Positions 9,237-19,009 are shown, counted from the first letter of the stretch. The stretch is 64,000 bases of DNA from Rhinopithecimicrobium faecis (GCA_017942165.1 JAGKSB010000012.1:1-64000); one strand, 5' to 3'. Notes: a model not told the origin generated them from the sequence alone. Made by a program: numbers and translations.

Positions 9237-10743
9237 ATACTACGCGATTTATTCCTTTTACGTGGTTGATGATTTCATTAGATATTTTTGCTAATAGATC
9301 ATACGGTAAGTGAATCCAGTCTGCTGTCATTCCATCTAATGAACCTACTGCGCGCAGACTTACGACATGCTCATAAGTACGCTCATCACCCATTACACCT
9401 ACAGAACGTACAGGAAGGAAAATTGTTCCCGCTTGCCATACTTTATCATACCATCCAGCTTCCTTAAGGTTACGTATAAAGATTTCATCTGCTTCTTGTA
9501 CAATGCGTACACGCTCAGCCGTGATATCACCTAAAATACGAATCGCTAGTCCAGGTCCTGGGAAAGGATGTCTTCCAAGAATGCTTGGGTCTACCTGCAA
9601 TGTTTTACCAACACGGCGAACCTCATCTTTGAATAACGTCTTTAAAGGCTCCACGACTTTTAATTTCATATAGTCAGGAAGACCACCTACGTTATGGTGC
9701 GATTTGATTGTTGCCGAAGGACCTTTTACGGATACAGACTCGATAATATCAGGATAGATAGTACCTTGACCTAACCATTTAGCTTCTACACCTTCCGGTA
9801 ATTCTTTTTGAATATCTTTAGCTGCTTCATCAAACACGTCGATAAAGGAGTTACCAATAATTTTACGTTTTTGTTCTGGATCAGAAACACCTTCTAAACG
9901 ACCATAAAAAAGGTCTTTAGCGTTTATACCTCTGATGTTTAAGCCCATATTTTTGTAGGAGTCCAAGACTTGTTCGTATTCATTTTTACGAAGCAAACCG
10001 TGGTCTACGAAGATACAATGTAAGTTTTTCCCAATAGCTTGGTGTAATAATACCGCTGCTACTGTAGAGTCTACACCACCTGATAATGCTAAGATTACGT
10101 GATCATCCCCTAATTGAGCTTTTAAATCAGCAACGGAAGTTTCAGCGAAAGCATCCGGTGTCCAATCTTGAGCACAACCACAGATATTTACAACGAAGTT
10201 CTTCAATAGGACAGCGCCATCTGTAGAGTGTGTCACCTCTGGGTGGAATTGAATACCATAGGTGCGTGTATCTTTAATTTTATATGCTGCCACACGAACT
10301 TTATCCGTACTAGCAATAATTTCAAAGTTTTCAGGAACCTCTTTGATGGTATCACCATGAGACATCCATACTTGCGATTGAATAGGAACACCAGCTAATA
10401 ATTCATTTTCACTGTTTACAAATTGTAAATTTGCTCTTCCGTATTCACGGATTTCTGATGGTAACACCTCACCACCTGATTGTTGCGCCATATACTGTGC
10501 GCCATAACATACGCCTAAAAGTGGGAAACGCGCTTCAATTGCTTTAAAATCAATTTGTGGAGCATCTTCCTGACGTACAGAAAATGGACTTCCTGATAAG
10601 ATAACACCTTTTACAGTTTCATCAAATTCAGGAACTTTATTGAATGGGTGAATTTCACAATATACATTAAGTTCTCGCACACGACGCGCAATTAACTGCG
10701 TGTATTGGGATCCGAAATCTAGAATTATTAATTTTTCTGGCAT
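9193..10743 (-). CDS. guaA: GMP synthase (glutamine-hydrolysing)
   Basis: Converts XMP to GMP with glutamine and ATP, the last step of guanine nucleotide synthesis. The 516 residues contain a class I glutamine amidotransferase with Cys79 (GVCYGAQ), His168 and Glu170 (FHPEV), an ATP-pyrophosphatase domain with the P-loop SGGVDS (222-227), and the C-terminal dimer domain. Length is normal. It heads a minus-strand run toward the lipoprotein and the RNA methyltransferase. A TAACTTTG box lies only 5 bases before the ATG. Confidence 0.98.
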   Translation of the reverse strand: MPEKLIILDFGSQYTQLIARRVRELNVYCEIHPFNKVPEFDETVKGVILSGSPFSVRQEDAPQIDFKAIEARFPLLGVCYGAQYMAQQSGGEVLPSEIREYGRANLQFVNSENELLAGVPIQSQVWMSHGDTIKEVPENFEIIASTDKVRVAAYKIKDTRTYGIQFHPEVTHSTDGAVLLKNFVVNICGCAQDWTPDAFAETSVADLKAQLGDDHVILALSGGVDSTVAAVLLHQAIGKNLHCIFVDHGLLRKNEYEQVLDSYKNMGLNIRGINAKDLFYGRLEGVSDPEQKRKIIGNSFIDVFDEAAKDIQKELPEGVEAKWLGQGTIYPDIIESVSVKGPSATIKSHHNVGGLPDYMKLKVVEPLKTLFKDEVRRVGKTLQVDPSILGRHPFPGPGLAIRILGDITAERVRIVQEADEIFIRNLKEAGWYDKVWQAGTIFLPVRSVGVMGDERTYEHVVSLRAVGSLDGMTADWIHLPYDLLAKISNEIINHVKGINRVVYDISSKPPATIEWE

Positions 10744-10747
10744 GCCG

Positions 10748-10755
10748 CAAAGTTA
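10748..10755 (-). promoter_or_regulatory. Possible -7 box of guaA
   Basis: TAACTTTG on the minus strand matches TAnnTTTG and ends 5 bases before the guaA ATG, which would give an almost leaderless transcript. No TTG stands at the 19-20 base spacing, so the call is weak. Confidence 0.35.
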
Positions 10756-10854
10756 CATATTAGATATTAAAAAAAAATTATATTTTCAATTCCCTCGCAT
10801 AAAAATTGCTTTTTTTGCTTCTTCAACGAGGGTTAAGCAGAGCTTAGTATTATT

Positions 10855-11691
10855 TTAGTCGATGATACCTGCTTTTATCAATTCCACTTCCATTTCCTGC
10901 TGCAGGAGGATAGCTTCCTCGCGTGCACGCTCAGCAAAATCTTTACCTTGTGAGGCGTAGATAATGCCTCTTGTGGAGTTTACGAGTAGACCACAGTCCT
11001 TATTCATACCATATTGGCAGACATCGGATAAAGAGCCTCCCTGTGCTCCTACGCCTGGCACCAACAAAAAGTGGTCCGGAGCATGTTCACGAATTTTCAG
11101 AAAACCTTCACCACGTGTAGCTCCGACGACATACATGGTATTTTCTGGTGTCCCCCAGGTATTCACTTTATCGATTACTTCCTCAAAAAGCTGTTTTCCT
11201 TCGGCATTTTTAAAGTTTTGAAAATCTAAGGATCCTTGGTTAGAGGTTAGCGCAAGGACGATAGCCCATTTATCTTTATATGCTAAAAAAGGGGTTACGG
11301 AATCATTCCCCATATAGGGGGCGATGGTTAGGGAGTCGAAGCCCAATCCTGACTGCTGCTCATCGAAAAATGCCTGCGCATACATATTGGAGGTATTTCC
11401 AATATCTCCACGTTTGGCATCTGCGATACTAAAACAATTTTTCGGTAGAGCTTCCCATGTTTTCTGCAAGGACAACCAACCTTTTACACCATAGCTTTCA
11501 TAGAAAGCAATATTTGGTTTGTAAGCGACACAAAGGTCTTCGGTAGCTGCAATAATCGCTTTGTTAAATGCGAAAATAGGGTCTTCCTCCTCTAATAAAT
11601 GCGTTGGAATTTTGGTAATGTCGGTATCTAAACCTACGCATAAAAAAGATCTTTTTGTTTTAATTTGCTGGATGAGCTCGGCTCTAGTCAT
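10855..11691 (-). CDS. pyrF: Orotidine 5'-phosphate decarboxylase
   Basis: Makes UMP from OMP in pyrimidine synthesis. The 278-residue protein has the active-site motif [10 protein letters not shown] with Lys93 and Asp96 and the N-terminal FLCVGLDTD strand; the length and the spacing are those of the longer (type 2) PyrF found in Bacteroidota and actinobacteria. The start lies one base from the stop of the upstream thioredoxin-like gene, so the two are in one transcript. A pyrimidine gene followed (after 110 bases) by the purine gene guaA on the same strand is notable but may be chance. Confidence 0.96.
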   Translation of the reverse strand: MTRAELIQQIKTKRSFLCVGLDTDITKIPTHLLEEEDPIFAFNKAIIAATEDLCVAYKPNIAFYESYGVKGWLSLQKTWEALPKNCFSIADAKRGDIGNTSNMYAQAFFDEQQSGLGFDSLTIAPYMGNDSVTPFLAYKDKWAIVLALTSNQGSLDFQNFKNAEGKQLFEEVIDKVNTWGTPENTMYVVGATRGEGFLKIREHAPDHFLLVPGVGAQGGSLSDVCQYGMNKDCGLLVNSTRGIIYASQGKDFAERAREEAILLQQEMEVELIKAGIID

Positions 11692-11692
11692 G

Positions 11693-12289
11693 TTATTTAT
11701 GAATTAGTTCGCTAATATAATCGGATACTTCTTGGCTGGAATAATCGGCCATCCCTTCATTTCTTGAAGCAATAGCACCTGTCTTATCAATAATTACTGT
11801 GGTAGGAATAGAGCCTGACAGGTAGGCTTCAGAAATCTCTGATTCAGGAAAATAGATAGGAAGACTTAAATTTTTACTTGACATAAACTGCTGCGCCTTT
11901 TCCGCATTAGCTTCAATTTCAACAATCAGGAAAACGATGTCCTGATTGTCTTCAAATTTTTTGTAGAGCGCTTCGATGGAAGGCATCTCAGCTATACATG
12001 GAGGACACCATGTCGCCCAAAAGTTGATAAATACAACCTTCCCTTTTAAATCACTGAGTTGAACAACTTTGCCCTCGGGGTCTCTAAAACTAATAGCGGG
12101 CGCCAATACAGGAGCCTCCCCCGGAGCCGTGGCTGCATTATCTGCGGATGGGCTTGATAGCTTAGGACTGAATAATCCTATTTTCATTAATCCTTGCTGA
12201 AAATAAGTGCGGCTTGTGGGCCATATTAATAGGGCTAGCAATACGACAAAGAGTCCATTGAGAATCCAGCTTTTCGTTTTTTTATCCAT
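11693..12289 (-). CDS. TlpA-like membrane-anchored thioredoxin
   Basis: Periplasmic thiol-disulfide oxidoreductase of 198 residues. One hydrophobic segment (about 9-24) anchors it, a Ser/Ala/Pro-rich linker follows (44-65), and the thioredoxin fold has [13 protein letters not shown] with Cys95 and Cys98 and the cis-Pro loop SIPTT. The AhpC-TSA/redoxin type start ([19 protein letters not shown]) is typical of TlpA/ResA. The function is probably reduction of periplasmic thiols or cytochrome c maturation. It directly precedes pyrF with a 1-base gap. Confidence 0.9.
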   Translation of the reverse strand: MDKKTKSWILNGLFVVLLALLIWPTSRTYFQQGLMKIGLFSPKLSSPSADNAATAPGEAPVLAPAISFRDPEGKVVQLSDLKGKVVFINFWATWCPPCIAEMPSIEALYKKFEDNQDIVFLIVEIEANAEKAQQFMSSKNLSLPIYFPESEISEAYLSGSIPTTVIIDKTGAIASRNEGMADYSSQEVSDYISELIHK

Positions 12290-12324
12290 ACTCAGAATAC
12301 ATTAATATTAAGGGCTATTGTAAT

Positions 12325-13068
12325 TTAGGAGTCGTATTTCTCTAGCTGCTTTAAGAGTGTTCCAAAATCTTTCGGATAAGCTGCTTCAAAAGAATACTCT
12401 TTACCATCTATCGTGAAAGTCACACGCTTGGAGTGCAGCGCAAAGCGCTTCATAATAGGCTGCTCATCTTCTCCTTTGGATAAGGTGAAACCGCGTTTTT
12501 TAATTTGTGATAAATAGACTGGCTTACCTTTGTACATATCATCCCCTACAATCGCTGCATGCTGCGTCGCTAAGTGAATCCGGATTTGGTGCATACGCCC
12601 TGTAATAGGTCTACATTCTACCAAGGTGAAATTTTTAAAATAGGTCAAACTATTGAAAATGGTAATGGCATGTTTTCCATTAACACGATCAATTGTTACA
12701 TTTTTATTTCCTTGATTTAAAATCGCTAAATCTACTTTTAAGTCGGTAAATGTATGCGTACCTGCGATAATAGCATGGTAGACTTTATTGACACGACGTT
12801 TTTCAAATTCGATGGACACTAAACGGTAAGTTTCAGGGTTCTTAGCAATAAGCAATACGCCTGAAGTTTCTTTATCTAAACGATGACAAATCTGTGCATC
12901 GGCATGGTATTTCTTAGCTAAGCGTAATATATTTACCTCCCCACCTTCGCGCTCATCTAACGAAGCTAAAAATGGGGGTTTATTGATCGCAATAATATTA
13001 TCATCTTCGAAAATGATAAGATCTGAAAAATTCGGAAATTTAAATAAACGGGGCTCGTTATGTTTCAT
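12325..13068 (-). CDS. RluA-family pseudouridine synthase
   Basis: Isomerises uridine to pseudouridine in rRNA or tRNA. The 247 residues contain the catalytic HRLDKETSG block with Asp65, preceded by IIAINKPPF and followed by GRMHQIRIHL, all RluA-family signatures. There is no N-terminal S4 domain, so it resembles the short RluA/RluC-core forms. The target site is unknown. It lies 35 bases upstream of the TlpA-like gene and may head that operon. Confidence 0.92.
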   Translation of the reverse strand: MKHNEPRLFKFPNFSDLIIFEDDNIIAINKPPFLASLDEREGGEVNILRLAKKYHADAQICHRLDKETSGVLLIAKNPETYRLVSIEFEKRRVNKVYHAIIAGTHTFTDLKVDLAILNQGNKNVTIDRVNGKHAITIFNSLTYFKNFTLVECRPITGRMHQIRIHLATQHAAIVGDDMYKGKPVYLSQIKKRGFTLSKGEDEQPIMKRFALHSKRVTFTIDGKEYSFEAAYPKDFGTLLKQLEKYDS

Positions 13069-13184
13069 AGCGCGAAAATACGAAATTCATGGGGATCTTA
13101 GGCCATTTGGGAATATAAATACGCATTATATGGCTTAATTATTTAAAATTACCTAATTTTACGCGATCTAAAAGTAAAATAAAC

Positions 13185-14000
13185 ATGTCAGTTAATAAAG
13201 AAATTAAACGCGTTACGACGACGAGCATTCGTGCTATGAAAGCCGCTGGCGAGAAGATTGCGATGCTTACGGGCTATGACAATTCCATCGCTAAAGCGTT
13301 AGATGCCGGAGGTATAGATATTATTTTGGTCGGAGATTCGGCAGCGAATGTATTTGCGGGCTATGAAACTACCTTACCTATTACTTTAGATGAGATGATT
13401 TATCATGCTGCAGCAGTGGTTCGTGGAACGAAGCACGCACTGGTATTAGTAGACTTACCTTTTGGCAGCTACCAAGGGTCTGTCAATGACGCCTACTTGG
13501 CGGCGGTACGTGTTATGAAAGAGTCCGGTGCGCAAGCCTTGAAATTAGAGGGTGGCTTGGAGATTATCGCGAACATCAAAAAAATTGTCGATGCCGGAAT
13601 TCCTGTTTGCGGACATTTGGGGCTAACGCCACAGTCCATTAATAAGTTTGGTACTTTTGGCGTACGTGCTAAAGAGGAGGCCGAAGCAGAAAAACTAAAA
13701 GCTGACGCCTTAGCGCTCCAGGAAGCAGGCTGCTTTGCCCTTGTGCTCGAGAAAATTCCCGCTTCCTTGGCGGCAGAAGTAACGGCTTTCTTAGATATTC
13801 CTGTTATAGGAATTGGTGCTGGAAATGCTTGCGACGGTCAGGTGCTTGTGGTCAATGATATGCTGGGACTTACGGAGGGATTTAAGCCTAAATTCTTACG
13901 TCAATATCTGAACCTTTATACGCAAATTACGGATGCTGTATCCCAATATGTTCACGATGTGAAAGACAAATCCTTTCCAAATGAAAATGAACAATACTAA
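13185..14000 (+). CDS. panB: 3-methyl-2-oxobutanoate hydroxymethyltransferase
   Basis: First committed step of pantothenate (coenzyme A) synthesis: adds a hydroxymethyl group from methylene-THF to 2-oxoisovalerate. The 271 residues keep the Mg-binding and catalytic residues Asp51 (VGDS), Asp90 (LVDLPFGSY), Glu122 (LEGG) and Glu189, plus GHLGLTPQS and [14 protein letters not shown]. It is normal length. The other pantothenate genes are not in the window. The next gene starts 2 bases after the stop. Confidence 0.97.
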   Translation: MSVNKEIKRVTTTSIRAMKAAGEKIAMLTGYDNSIAKALDAGGIDIILVGDSAANVFAGYETTLPITLDEMIYHAAAVVRGTKHALVLVDLPFGSYQGSVNDAYLAAVRVMKESGAQALKLEGGLEIIANIKKIVDAGIPVCGHLGLTPQSINKFGTFGVRAKEEAEAEKLKADALALQEAGCFALVLEKIPASLAAEVTAFLDIPVIGIGAGNACDGQVLVVNDMLGLTEGFKPKFLRQYLNLYTQITDAVSQYVHDVKDKSFPNENEQY

Positions 14001-14002
14001 GA

Positions 14003-14605
14003 ATGGGTAAATTTATACTTATTGCTGCAGCCCTCCTGCTGCTTTATTATTTTCTGATACGCAGAAAATCAGCTAGGCCTACCACTGCTTCACCATCCAT
14101 TCAAATAGCCCATGGGATGCAACTTATTGCGGCCACGAATAAGCAGATTATGGATCTTTCAAAAAAAACATTCAAGCTGATAGGAATTGGTGTTATCTTA
14201 CTTTTAATTACGGTAATACTGGGTTTAAAAATAAAGATATTATTGTTTTTACTGCCTATAGCTTTGTTTTTAATAGGTCACTTATTCTTGATGAGCAACC
14301 ATTTAAAATACTGTAAAGATCAGCGCCTATACTACCGGGCTGACAGCCAATCCCTACAGGTGGAGGCCCTGGGCTCACAGAAGCTGGTCTTAGATCTAAC
14401 AAAAGATATTCAGCGTATCCAATTGGTGGAGTCTATCCAAAGTACCCGAGGAGTAAATTATGGGTATTACAAGATCTATACGCCTAAGGGGACGGTGTAT
14501 ATACCCCAATTAGTTGCTGAAAATGTAGACAATAAATTGTTTTTCGACTTCTTAACGCAGCAGCATAGCCTGGAGCGGGAGAAGCGTATTTTTCCGATTA
14601 TATAA
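14003..14605 (+). CDS. Membrane protein of unknown function (three TM, PH-like tail)
   Basis: I do not recognise this 200-residue protein. Hydrophobic segments lie at about 3-19, 57-74 and 79-96; residues 100-200 are soluble and beta-rich, with the look of a small PH-like domain (YYRADSQSLQVEAL, YYKIYTPKGTVYIPQL). A basic stretch (RRKSAR) follows the first segment, suggesting a cytosolic loop there. It starts 2 bases after panB, so it is almost surely co-transcribed, but no pantothenate role is known or implied. Confidence 0.7.
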   Translation: MGKFILIAAALLLLYYFLIRRKSARPTTASPSIQIAHGMQLIAATNKQIMDLSKKTFKLIGIGVILLLITVILGLKIKILLFLLPIALFLIGHLFLMSNHLKYCKDQRLYYRADSQSLQVEALGSQKLVLDLTKDIQRIQLVESIQSTRGVNYGYYKIYTPKGTVYIPQLVAENVDNKLFFDFLTQQHSLEREKRIFPII

Positions 14606-14664
14606 TTTTTTATATGCAGAAAAAAATAATTATAAAAGCATAAATAAGTCAACTTTAAAAGCAT

Positions 14665-14700
14665 AAAAAAAGGCCCTTAATTAATTAAAGGCCTTTTTTT
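14665..14700. terminator. Bidirectional terminator
   Basis: AAAAAAAGGCC and GGCCTTTTTTT arms with an AT loop, located between the convergent membrane-protein gene and obg. Confidence 0.85.
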
Positions 14701-14714
14701 TATGCTTTTAGTGC

Positions 14715-15725
14715 TTAGATAGCATCGTAGCTATTAATAGCTGTCCAAATCATATCTTTTAGCTGCATAATATTTTTTCCGGCTACGGAAGAGATAAATA
14801 CATGCGGAATATTCTTTGGCACTTGCAGGGCCATCTCAGCTTCCAACTCAGCATCCAACATATCTGATTTTGTGATGGCCAATAACTTTGGCTTATCCAC
14901 TAATTCAGGGTTGAAAGTTAGTAATTCCTTATAAAGGATCTGGTATTCCTCTTCAATAGTTCTTTCCGTATCTGCGGGAACCATAAATAAGAGTACAGAA
15001 TTTCGTTCAATATGTCTTAAGAAGCGGTATCCTAAACCTTTACCTTCCGACGCTCCTTCGATAATACCGGGTATATCCGCCATTACGAATGATTTATTAT
15101 CACGATAGCCTACAATACCTAAATTTGGTACTAAAGTCGTAAATGGGTAGTTTGCAATTTCTGGCTTTGCTGCCGACACCACCGATAAGAGCGTTGATTT
15201 TCCCGCATTTGGGAAACCTACTAAACCCACATCGGCCAATACTTTCAGCTCTAAAATAATCCAGCGCTCTTGTCCAGCTAAACCGGGTTGCGCGAATCTT
15301 GGTGTCTGCTGTGTGGAGGAGCGGAAGTGCCAGTTTCCTAAACCACCTTTTCCTCCAGGAGTTAAGATTTTTGTTTCCCCATCTTCGGTTATTTCGAAGA
15401 TAATTTCACCTGTTTCAGCATCTTTCGCTACTGTCCCTGGGGGAACCTCTAAAATTTCATCTTTACCATCAGCCCCCGTACTTGTTGCTGAAGAGCCTGA
15501 GCCTCCAGGTTCTGCTATAATATGCTTACGGTATTTAAGGTGTAATAGAGTCCATAACTGACTATTACCTTTTAAGATAATATGTCCACCACGGCCACCA
15601 TCACCCCCGTCAGGCCCGCCTTTCATCGTGGTCTTATCACGATGTAAGTGCGCAGATCCTGCCCCACCTTTTCCGGATCGGCAACACACTTTCACATAAT
15701 CCACAAAATTTGATCCTTGCGCCAT
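14715..15725 (-). CDS. obgE: GTPase Obg/CgtA
   Basis: Essential ribosome-assembly GTPase. Residues 1-160 form the glycine-rich Obg fold ([24 protein letters not shown]). The G domain has the P-loop GFPNAGKST (170-178), G3 DIPG (217-220) and G4 TKSD. At 336 residues it lacks the C-terminal OCT domain, as is common outside Firmicutes. It lies 47 bases downstream of adk on the same strand, a pairing with nucleotide metabolism. Confidence 0.97.
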   Translation of the reverse strand: MAQGSNFVDYVKVCCRSGKGGAGSAHLHRDKTTMKGGPDGGDGGRGGHIILKGNSQLWTLLHLKYRKHIIAEPGGSGSSATSTGADGKDEILEVPPGTVAKDAETGEIIFEITEDGETKILTPGGKGGLGNWHFRSSTQQTPRFAQPGLAGQERWIILELKVLADVGLVGFPNAGKSTLLSVVSAAKPEIANYPFTTLVPNLGIVGYRDNKSFVMADIPGIIEGASEGKGLGYRFLRHIERNSVLLFMVPADTERTIEEEYQILYKELLTFNPELVDKPKLLAITKSDMLDAELEAEMALQVPKNIPHVFISSVAGKNIMQLKDMIWTAINSYDAI

Positions 15726-15772
15726 ATAGAATAGATAAAAACTTACTTTTAAAAATTATTTGTTACTTGGTC

Positions 15773-16342
15773 TTAGTATTTGTCTACAATCGCTGTTAAT
15801 TCAGCGTAGATTGCATCAATTTCACCAATACCATTTACTTTGGACAACTTACCTTGAGCTTCATAATAAGGCAATACATGGATTGTCTTTTGGAAGTACT
15901 CATCAATACGTTTCACCAATTTGTCAGCAGCATCATCGGCACGGCCAGAAATCTCTTGACGTTTCGCGATGCGCGCTGTTAATTCACTTTCATTAACATC
16001 TAATGCAATAACCACAGAGATAGAAGTGTTTACACTTTCTAAAAATGCGTCTAACGCCTCAGCTTGCGCTACGGTGCGTGGGAAACCATCAAAGATAAAT
16101 CCTTTTGCTACCGGATTTTTCTTCACTTCTTCCTCTAACATAGCAATAGTAATCGAGTCTGGAACTAAGTTTCCGTCTGCGATCAGTTGACTTACTTGTT
16201 GACCTAACTCCGTCTTATTCTGAATGTGGGCTCTAAAAAGATCCCCAGTAGAAATATGCACTAATTGGTATTGGTCAATAAGTTTTTGCGATTGAGTACC
16301 TTTTCCTGCACCAGGAGGGCCAAATATTACAAGGTTTAGCAT
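15773..16342 (-). CDS. adk: Adenylate kinase
   Basis: Balances ATP, ADP and AMP. The 189 residues show the P-loop FGPPGAGKGTQS (7-18), the NMP-binding HISTGDLFRAH, FIFDGFPRT, and a short LID without zinc cysteines, matching the short bacterial form. It is first in the adk-obg pair. A tRNA-Arg terminator hairpin lies just upstream, so adk needs its own promoter or read-through; no clear TAnnTTTG box is seen. Confidence 0.97.
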   Translation of the reverse strand: MLNLVIFGPPGAGKGTQSQKLIDQYQLVHISTGDLFRAHIQNKTELGQQVSQLIADGNLVPDSITIAMLEEEVKKNPVAKGFIFDGFPRTVAQAEALDAFLESVNTSISVVIALDVNESELTARIAKRQEISGRADDAADKLVKRIDEYFQKTIHVLPYYEAQGKLSKVNGIGEIDAIYAELTAIVDKY

Positions 16343-16355
16343 AGTAGTATTTAGA

Positions 16356-16394
16356 TAAAAAAATAAAAGCCTAATCGAACTTTGATTAGGCTTT
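16356..16394 (-). terminator. Terminator of tRNA-Arg copy 1
   Basis: AAAGCCTAATC / GATTAGGCTTT is an 11-bp perfect hairpin (16366-16394), followed on the minus strand by a T-rich tract (TTTTATTTTTTT). It lies 12 bases after the tRNA 3' end. Confidence 0.85.
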
Positions 16395-16406
16395 AATGTA
16401 AATTAG

Positions 16407-16480
16407 TGCGCTCAAAGGGAGTCGAACCCCTAACCTCCTGATCCGTAGTCAGGTGCTCTATCCAATTAAGCTATGAGCGC
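16407..16480 (-). tRNA. tRNA-Arg (anticodon ACG), copy 1
   Basis: A 74-base cloverleaf on the minus strand with acceptor GCGCTCA/TGAGCGC, anticodon ACG in GACTACGGATC and T loop TTCGACT. A34 would be edited to inosine by TadA. It has its own promoter at 16526-16555 and its own terminator. Confidence 0.95.
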
Positions 16481-16525
16481 GGCAACCAAAAACATAACTT
16501 GTTCGTTACTATATTTTTGGTGTTG

Positions 16526-16555
16526 CAAATATAGCTAATTCAGCCGTATGTCCAA
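16526..16555 (-). promoter_or_regulatory. Promoter of tRNA-Arg copy 1
   Basis: TTG (16553-16555), 19 bases, then a perfect TATATTTG (16526-16533) on the minus strand. This is an exact match to the Bacteroidota -33/-7 consensus. The predicted start is about 40 bases before the tRNA. Confidence 0.75.
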
Positions 16556-16754
16556 ATTATTTTTAATATTTTTTAATCGCTATTTTAGCCTTAAATAGTA
16601 ATACACTGATTTATAAGGACCTGCTATTTGGACCCCGATGGAAGTTTTCCCCATCAGCAAGAAACCAATCTACAAGCCAGAAAAACAGCCTATTGGCTAA
16701 CATCTAAAACCTAAAAAAAAATAGTGATAATTCTTGAGTGAGGGAGAAAAATCG
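16556..16754. other. Spacer between tRNA-Arg copies 1 and 2
   Basis: No gene is seen in these 199 bases. A short AGCC/GGCT hairpin near 16687-16698 followed by a T-rich run on the minus strand may weakly terminate the transcript of copies 2-4, but the stem is too short to be sure. Confidence 0.3.
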
Positions 16755-16828
16755 TGCGCTCAAAGGGAGTCGAACCCCTAACCTCCTGATCCGTAGTCAG
16801 GTGCTCTATCCAATTAAGCTATGAGCGC
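16755..16828 (-). tRNA. tRNA-Arg (anticodon ACG), copy 2
   Basis: Identical in all 74 bases to copy 1 (16407-16480). It is the last of three tRNAs read from the promoter at 17104-17133. Confidence 0.95.
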
Positions 16829-16874
16829 AGATTAAATTCTTATGCTTGTCAACAAAAACAAGACTTTTATGTGG

Positions 16875-16948
16875 TGCACTCAAAGGGAGTCGAACCCCTA
16901 ACCTCCTGATCCGTAGTCAGGTGCTCTATCCAATTAAGCTATGAATGC
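16875..16948 (-). tRNA. tRNA-Arg (anticodon ACG), copy 3
   Basis: The body is identical to copies 1 and 2 but the acceptor stem is GCATTCA/TGAGTGC: pair 3-70 is A-U in place of G-C, and pair 4-69 is a U-G wobble in place of C-G. It should still fold and carry arginine. Confidence 0.93.
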
Positions 16949-16978
16949 GGTACGCTTTTAAAGACCAGTCGGTCTTTG

Positions 16979-17052
16979 TGCACTCAAAGGGAGTCGAACC
17001 CCTAACCTCCTGATCCGTAGTCAGGTGCTCTATCCAATTAAGCTATGAATGC
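16979..17052 (-). tRNA. tRNA-Arg (anticodon ACG), copy 4
   Basis: Same sequence as copy 3, with the altered acceptor stem. It is the first gene of the three-tRNA transcript. A 7-bp hairpin (AAAGACC/GGTCTTT, 16960-16977) separates it from copy 3 and may be a processing site. Confidence 0.93.
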
Positions 17053-17103
17053 ATATCTTACAGCAGGTTTCTTTGTTACATACTCCCTTGTTGTTTGATG
17101 ATG

Positions 17104-17133
17104 CAAATATCGCGCTTTTTATTGATTCTGCAA
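17104..17133 (-). promoter_or_regulatory. Promoter of tRNA-Arg copies 4-3-2
   Basis: TTG (17131-17133), 19 bases, GATATTTG (17104-17111) on the minus strand. It gives a leader of about 45 bases before copy 4, like the other two tRNA promoters in the window. Confidence 0.7.
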
Positions 17134-17245
17134 ATATTTTGAGGCTTTTTTTTTAATTATTTGGGATATTATTTTTATCTCGCTGATAGTATTATATTTA
17201 CATTTTAAAAAAAATATTTTTTTTTAACCTGCAATTGCTTTAAAA

Positions 17246-18070
17246 ATGAAAAAATCCATCAAACAGCTAAAAATCCGTCTAGAAGATATCGCTATCTCTT
17301 ACAATATAAGAGCCGCAAAGAATGGTGAAGCTACAAAAACGGTAATTTTTCTCCATGGATTTCCCTTTAACAAGGATATGTGGCATGCACAACTTGAAGC
17401 CCTGCCCGCAGACTATACGGGAATAGCGCTAGATATCCGTGGCCACGGAAAGAGCACCAAAGGACATGGCTTCTTTAGTATCGATGTATTCGCCCACGAT
17501 CTACACCAGTTTATCACGCATTTAAAATTGAAAAATGTCGTGCTCTGTGGACTTTCTATGGGAGGCTATATCGCTTTTAGAGCGCATCAGCTATTTCCCA
17601 ATGACATGCAAGCACTCGTCCTATCGGCAACACATGCACAGGCGGATGGAAATATAGGCAAGCAGAAACGCTTTGACGCCATCGCTGCTGTATTGACTTC
17701 CGGGCGCCGTCCTTTTGCGATTGGATTTGTAAAAAATGTATTTTCCAAAAATACTTTAGCAGAAAAACCGGAGCTTGTAGAATTTATTCGAAATACCATC
17801 CGTAAAACGAATGTAGCCAGCATCTGCGCCACACAATTAGCCCTAGCTTCCCGCTTAGATAGCAGCCCGCATTTACAAGATATCACAATTCCTACATTAT
17901 ATATAATGGGTGCCGAGGATCAGCTGGTTTCTGAAGCGCAGAAAAAAGAACTTATAGCCGGCATCAAAGGGATTCAATACGCTGAATTTGAAGACGCTGC
18001 ACACCTTCCTAATTTAGAGGATCCCGTGCGCTTTAATAGCCTATTGCATAATTTCTTGGCTTCCTTTTAA
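17246..18070 (+). CDS. Alpha/beta-fold hydrolase
   Basis: A 274-residue serine hydrolase with the full triad: Ser104 in the elbow GLSMGG, Asp225 in GAEDQLV and His253 in AAHLPNLEDP, with oxyanion-hole HGFPFNKDMW near residue 37. No signal peptide, so cytosolic. The closest look is to the 3-oxoadipate enol-lactonase / esterase group, but the substrate cannot be assigned. It ends one base from the end of the convergent patatin gene, with no terminator between. Confidence 0.9.
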   Translation: MKKSIKQLKIRLEDIAISYNIRAAKNGEATKTVIFLHGFPFNKDMWHAQLEALPADYTGIALDIRGHGKSTKGHGFFSIDVFAHDLHQFITHLKLKNVVLCGLSMGGYIAFRAHQLFPNDMQALVLSATHAQADGNIGKQKRFDAIAAVLTSGRRPFAIGFVKNVFSKNTLAEKPELVEFIRNTIRKTNVASICATQLALASRLDSSPHLQDITIPTLYIMGAEDQLVSEAQKKELIAGIKGIQYAEFEDAAHLPNLEDPVRFNSLLHNFLASF

Positions 18071-18071
18071 A

Positions 18072-18893
18072 TTATGCAGGATTCCGAAGTCTCTCCTTGT
18101 AGGTCAATAGGGTCTCTTCGGTGAGCTCCACTCCTTTTTTTATTAGGAAATCAGCTTTATCGTAATCCCATAATCCCGCTAAATCCCGCGGTATATTGAT
18201 TAAAATATCGGGCTTATATAGGTCTATGGACAGTTGTGCCAGCTGCGTACGCATCGCATTGTAAGCCTCCTGCAGGATGGTTATGGAATTAGGTCCCTTT
18301 TTAGGGTCTACAAGGTGACTTCTTGGGGTCAAGCTATGCTTACTCTCCAAGTTTACTGCAACCACTAAATTCCCTTTACTCCGATCAACATGCGATAAGG
18401 GTAAAGGGTTTAACACCCCGCCATCCACTAATACTGCGCTGTCCTTTGTGACCGCTGTAAAAACTCCAGGAATGGCAACAGAACTTCTCACAGCTTCATA
18501 AAAGCTCCCTCGATCAAATACGACATCCGCCTCTTCATGTAGATCCGTGGCTATTGCCTTAAAGGGAATCGGCATATCCTCTAAATTCATATCTGGAATC
18601 AGAGATTTCAAAGCTTCGAACACCCGTACCCCCTTCATCACGCCCGAAGTCTGCCAGGTAAAATCCATAAAATTATAAATTTCACGCTTGGAAATTTCAC
18701 GTACCCATACTTCAAACTCATTGAGGTGTCCTGAAGCATACATCCCTCCAACTAAAGCTCCAATGGAGGAGCCTACGACCTCATCTATCTGATATCCTTG
18801 TTTTTCAAGCTCCTGAATTACGCCAATATGCACTAAGCCACGCGCTCCACCCGAACCTAATACTAAAGATACTTTCGCTACTTCTTGAATCAT
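18072..18893 (-). CDS. Patatin-like phospholipase
   Basis: Predicted lipid acyl hydrolase of the bacterial RssA/patatin type, 273 residues. It has the glycine-rich GSGGARGLVHIG loop, the nucleophile Ser43 in GSSIG and the dyad Asp157 in VDGGVLNPLP. No signal peptide or barrel is present, so it acts in the cytosol or at the inner membrane. It is divergent from the TetR gene across 140 bases. Confidence 0.92.
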   Translation of the reverse strand: MIQEVAKVSLVLGSGGARGLVHIGVIQELEKQGYQIDEVVGSSIGALVGGMYASGHLNEFEVWVREISKREIYNFMDFTWQTSGVMKGVRVFEALKSLIPDMNLEDMPIPFKAIATDLHEEADVVFDRGSFYEAVRSSVAIPGVFTAVTKDSAVLVDGGVLNPLPLSHVDRSKGNLVVAVNLESKHSLTPRSHLVDPKKGPNSITILQEAYNAMRTQLAQLSIDLYKPDILINIPRDLAGLWDYDKADFLIKKGVELTEETLLTYKERLRNPA

Positions 18894-18977
18894 AGTCTAA
18901 AATTACTCCTTTAAAGGGATATTTCACTTAGTATGCGAAATTCTATTGTCATATAAAGGTCTAAAAACAACGAAAGA

Positions 18978-19009
18978 TTTGCAGGAATAAAATCACATTG
19001 TTACTTTTG
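18978..19009 (+). promoter_or_regulatory. Promoter of the tetR-nitroreductase operon
   Basis: TTTG (18978-18981), 20 bases, then a perfect TACTTTTG (19002-19009). Both boxes and the spacing fit the Bacteroidota consensus. The expected start is near 19014, about 20 bases before the tetR ATG. Confidence 0.7.

Noticed and set aside
16561..16740. Small RNA gene between tRNA-Arg copies
   Set aside because: No clear promoter faces into it other than the tRNA one, and only weak short hairpins are present.
17246..18893. Hydrolase plus patatin as a lipid-degrading operon
   Set aside because: The two genes converge on opposite strands, so they are not an operon.
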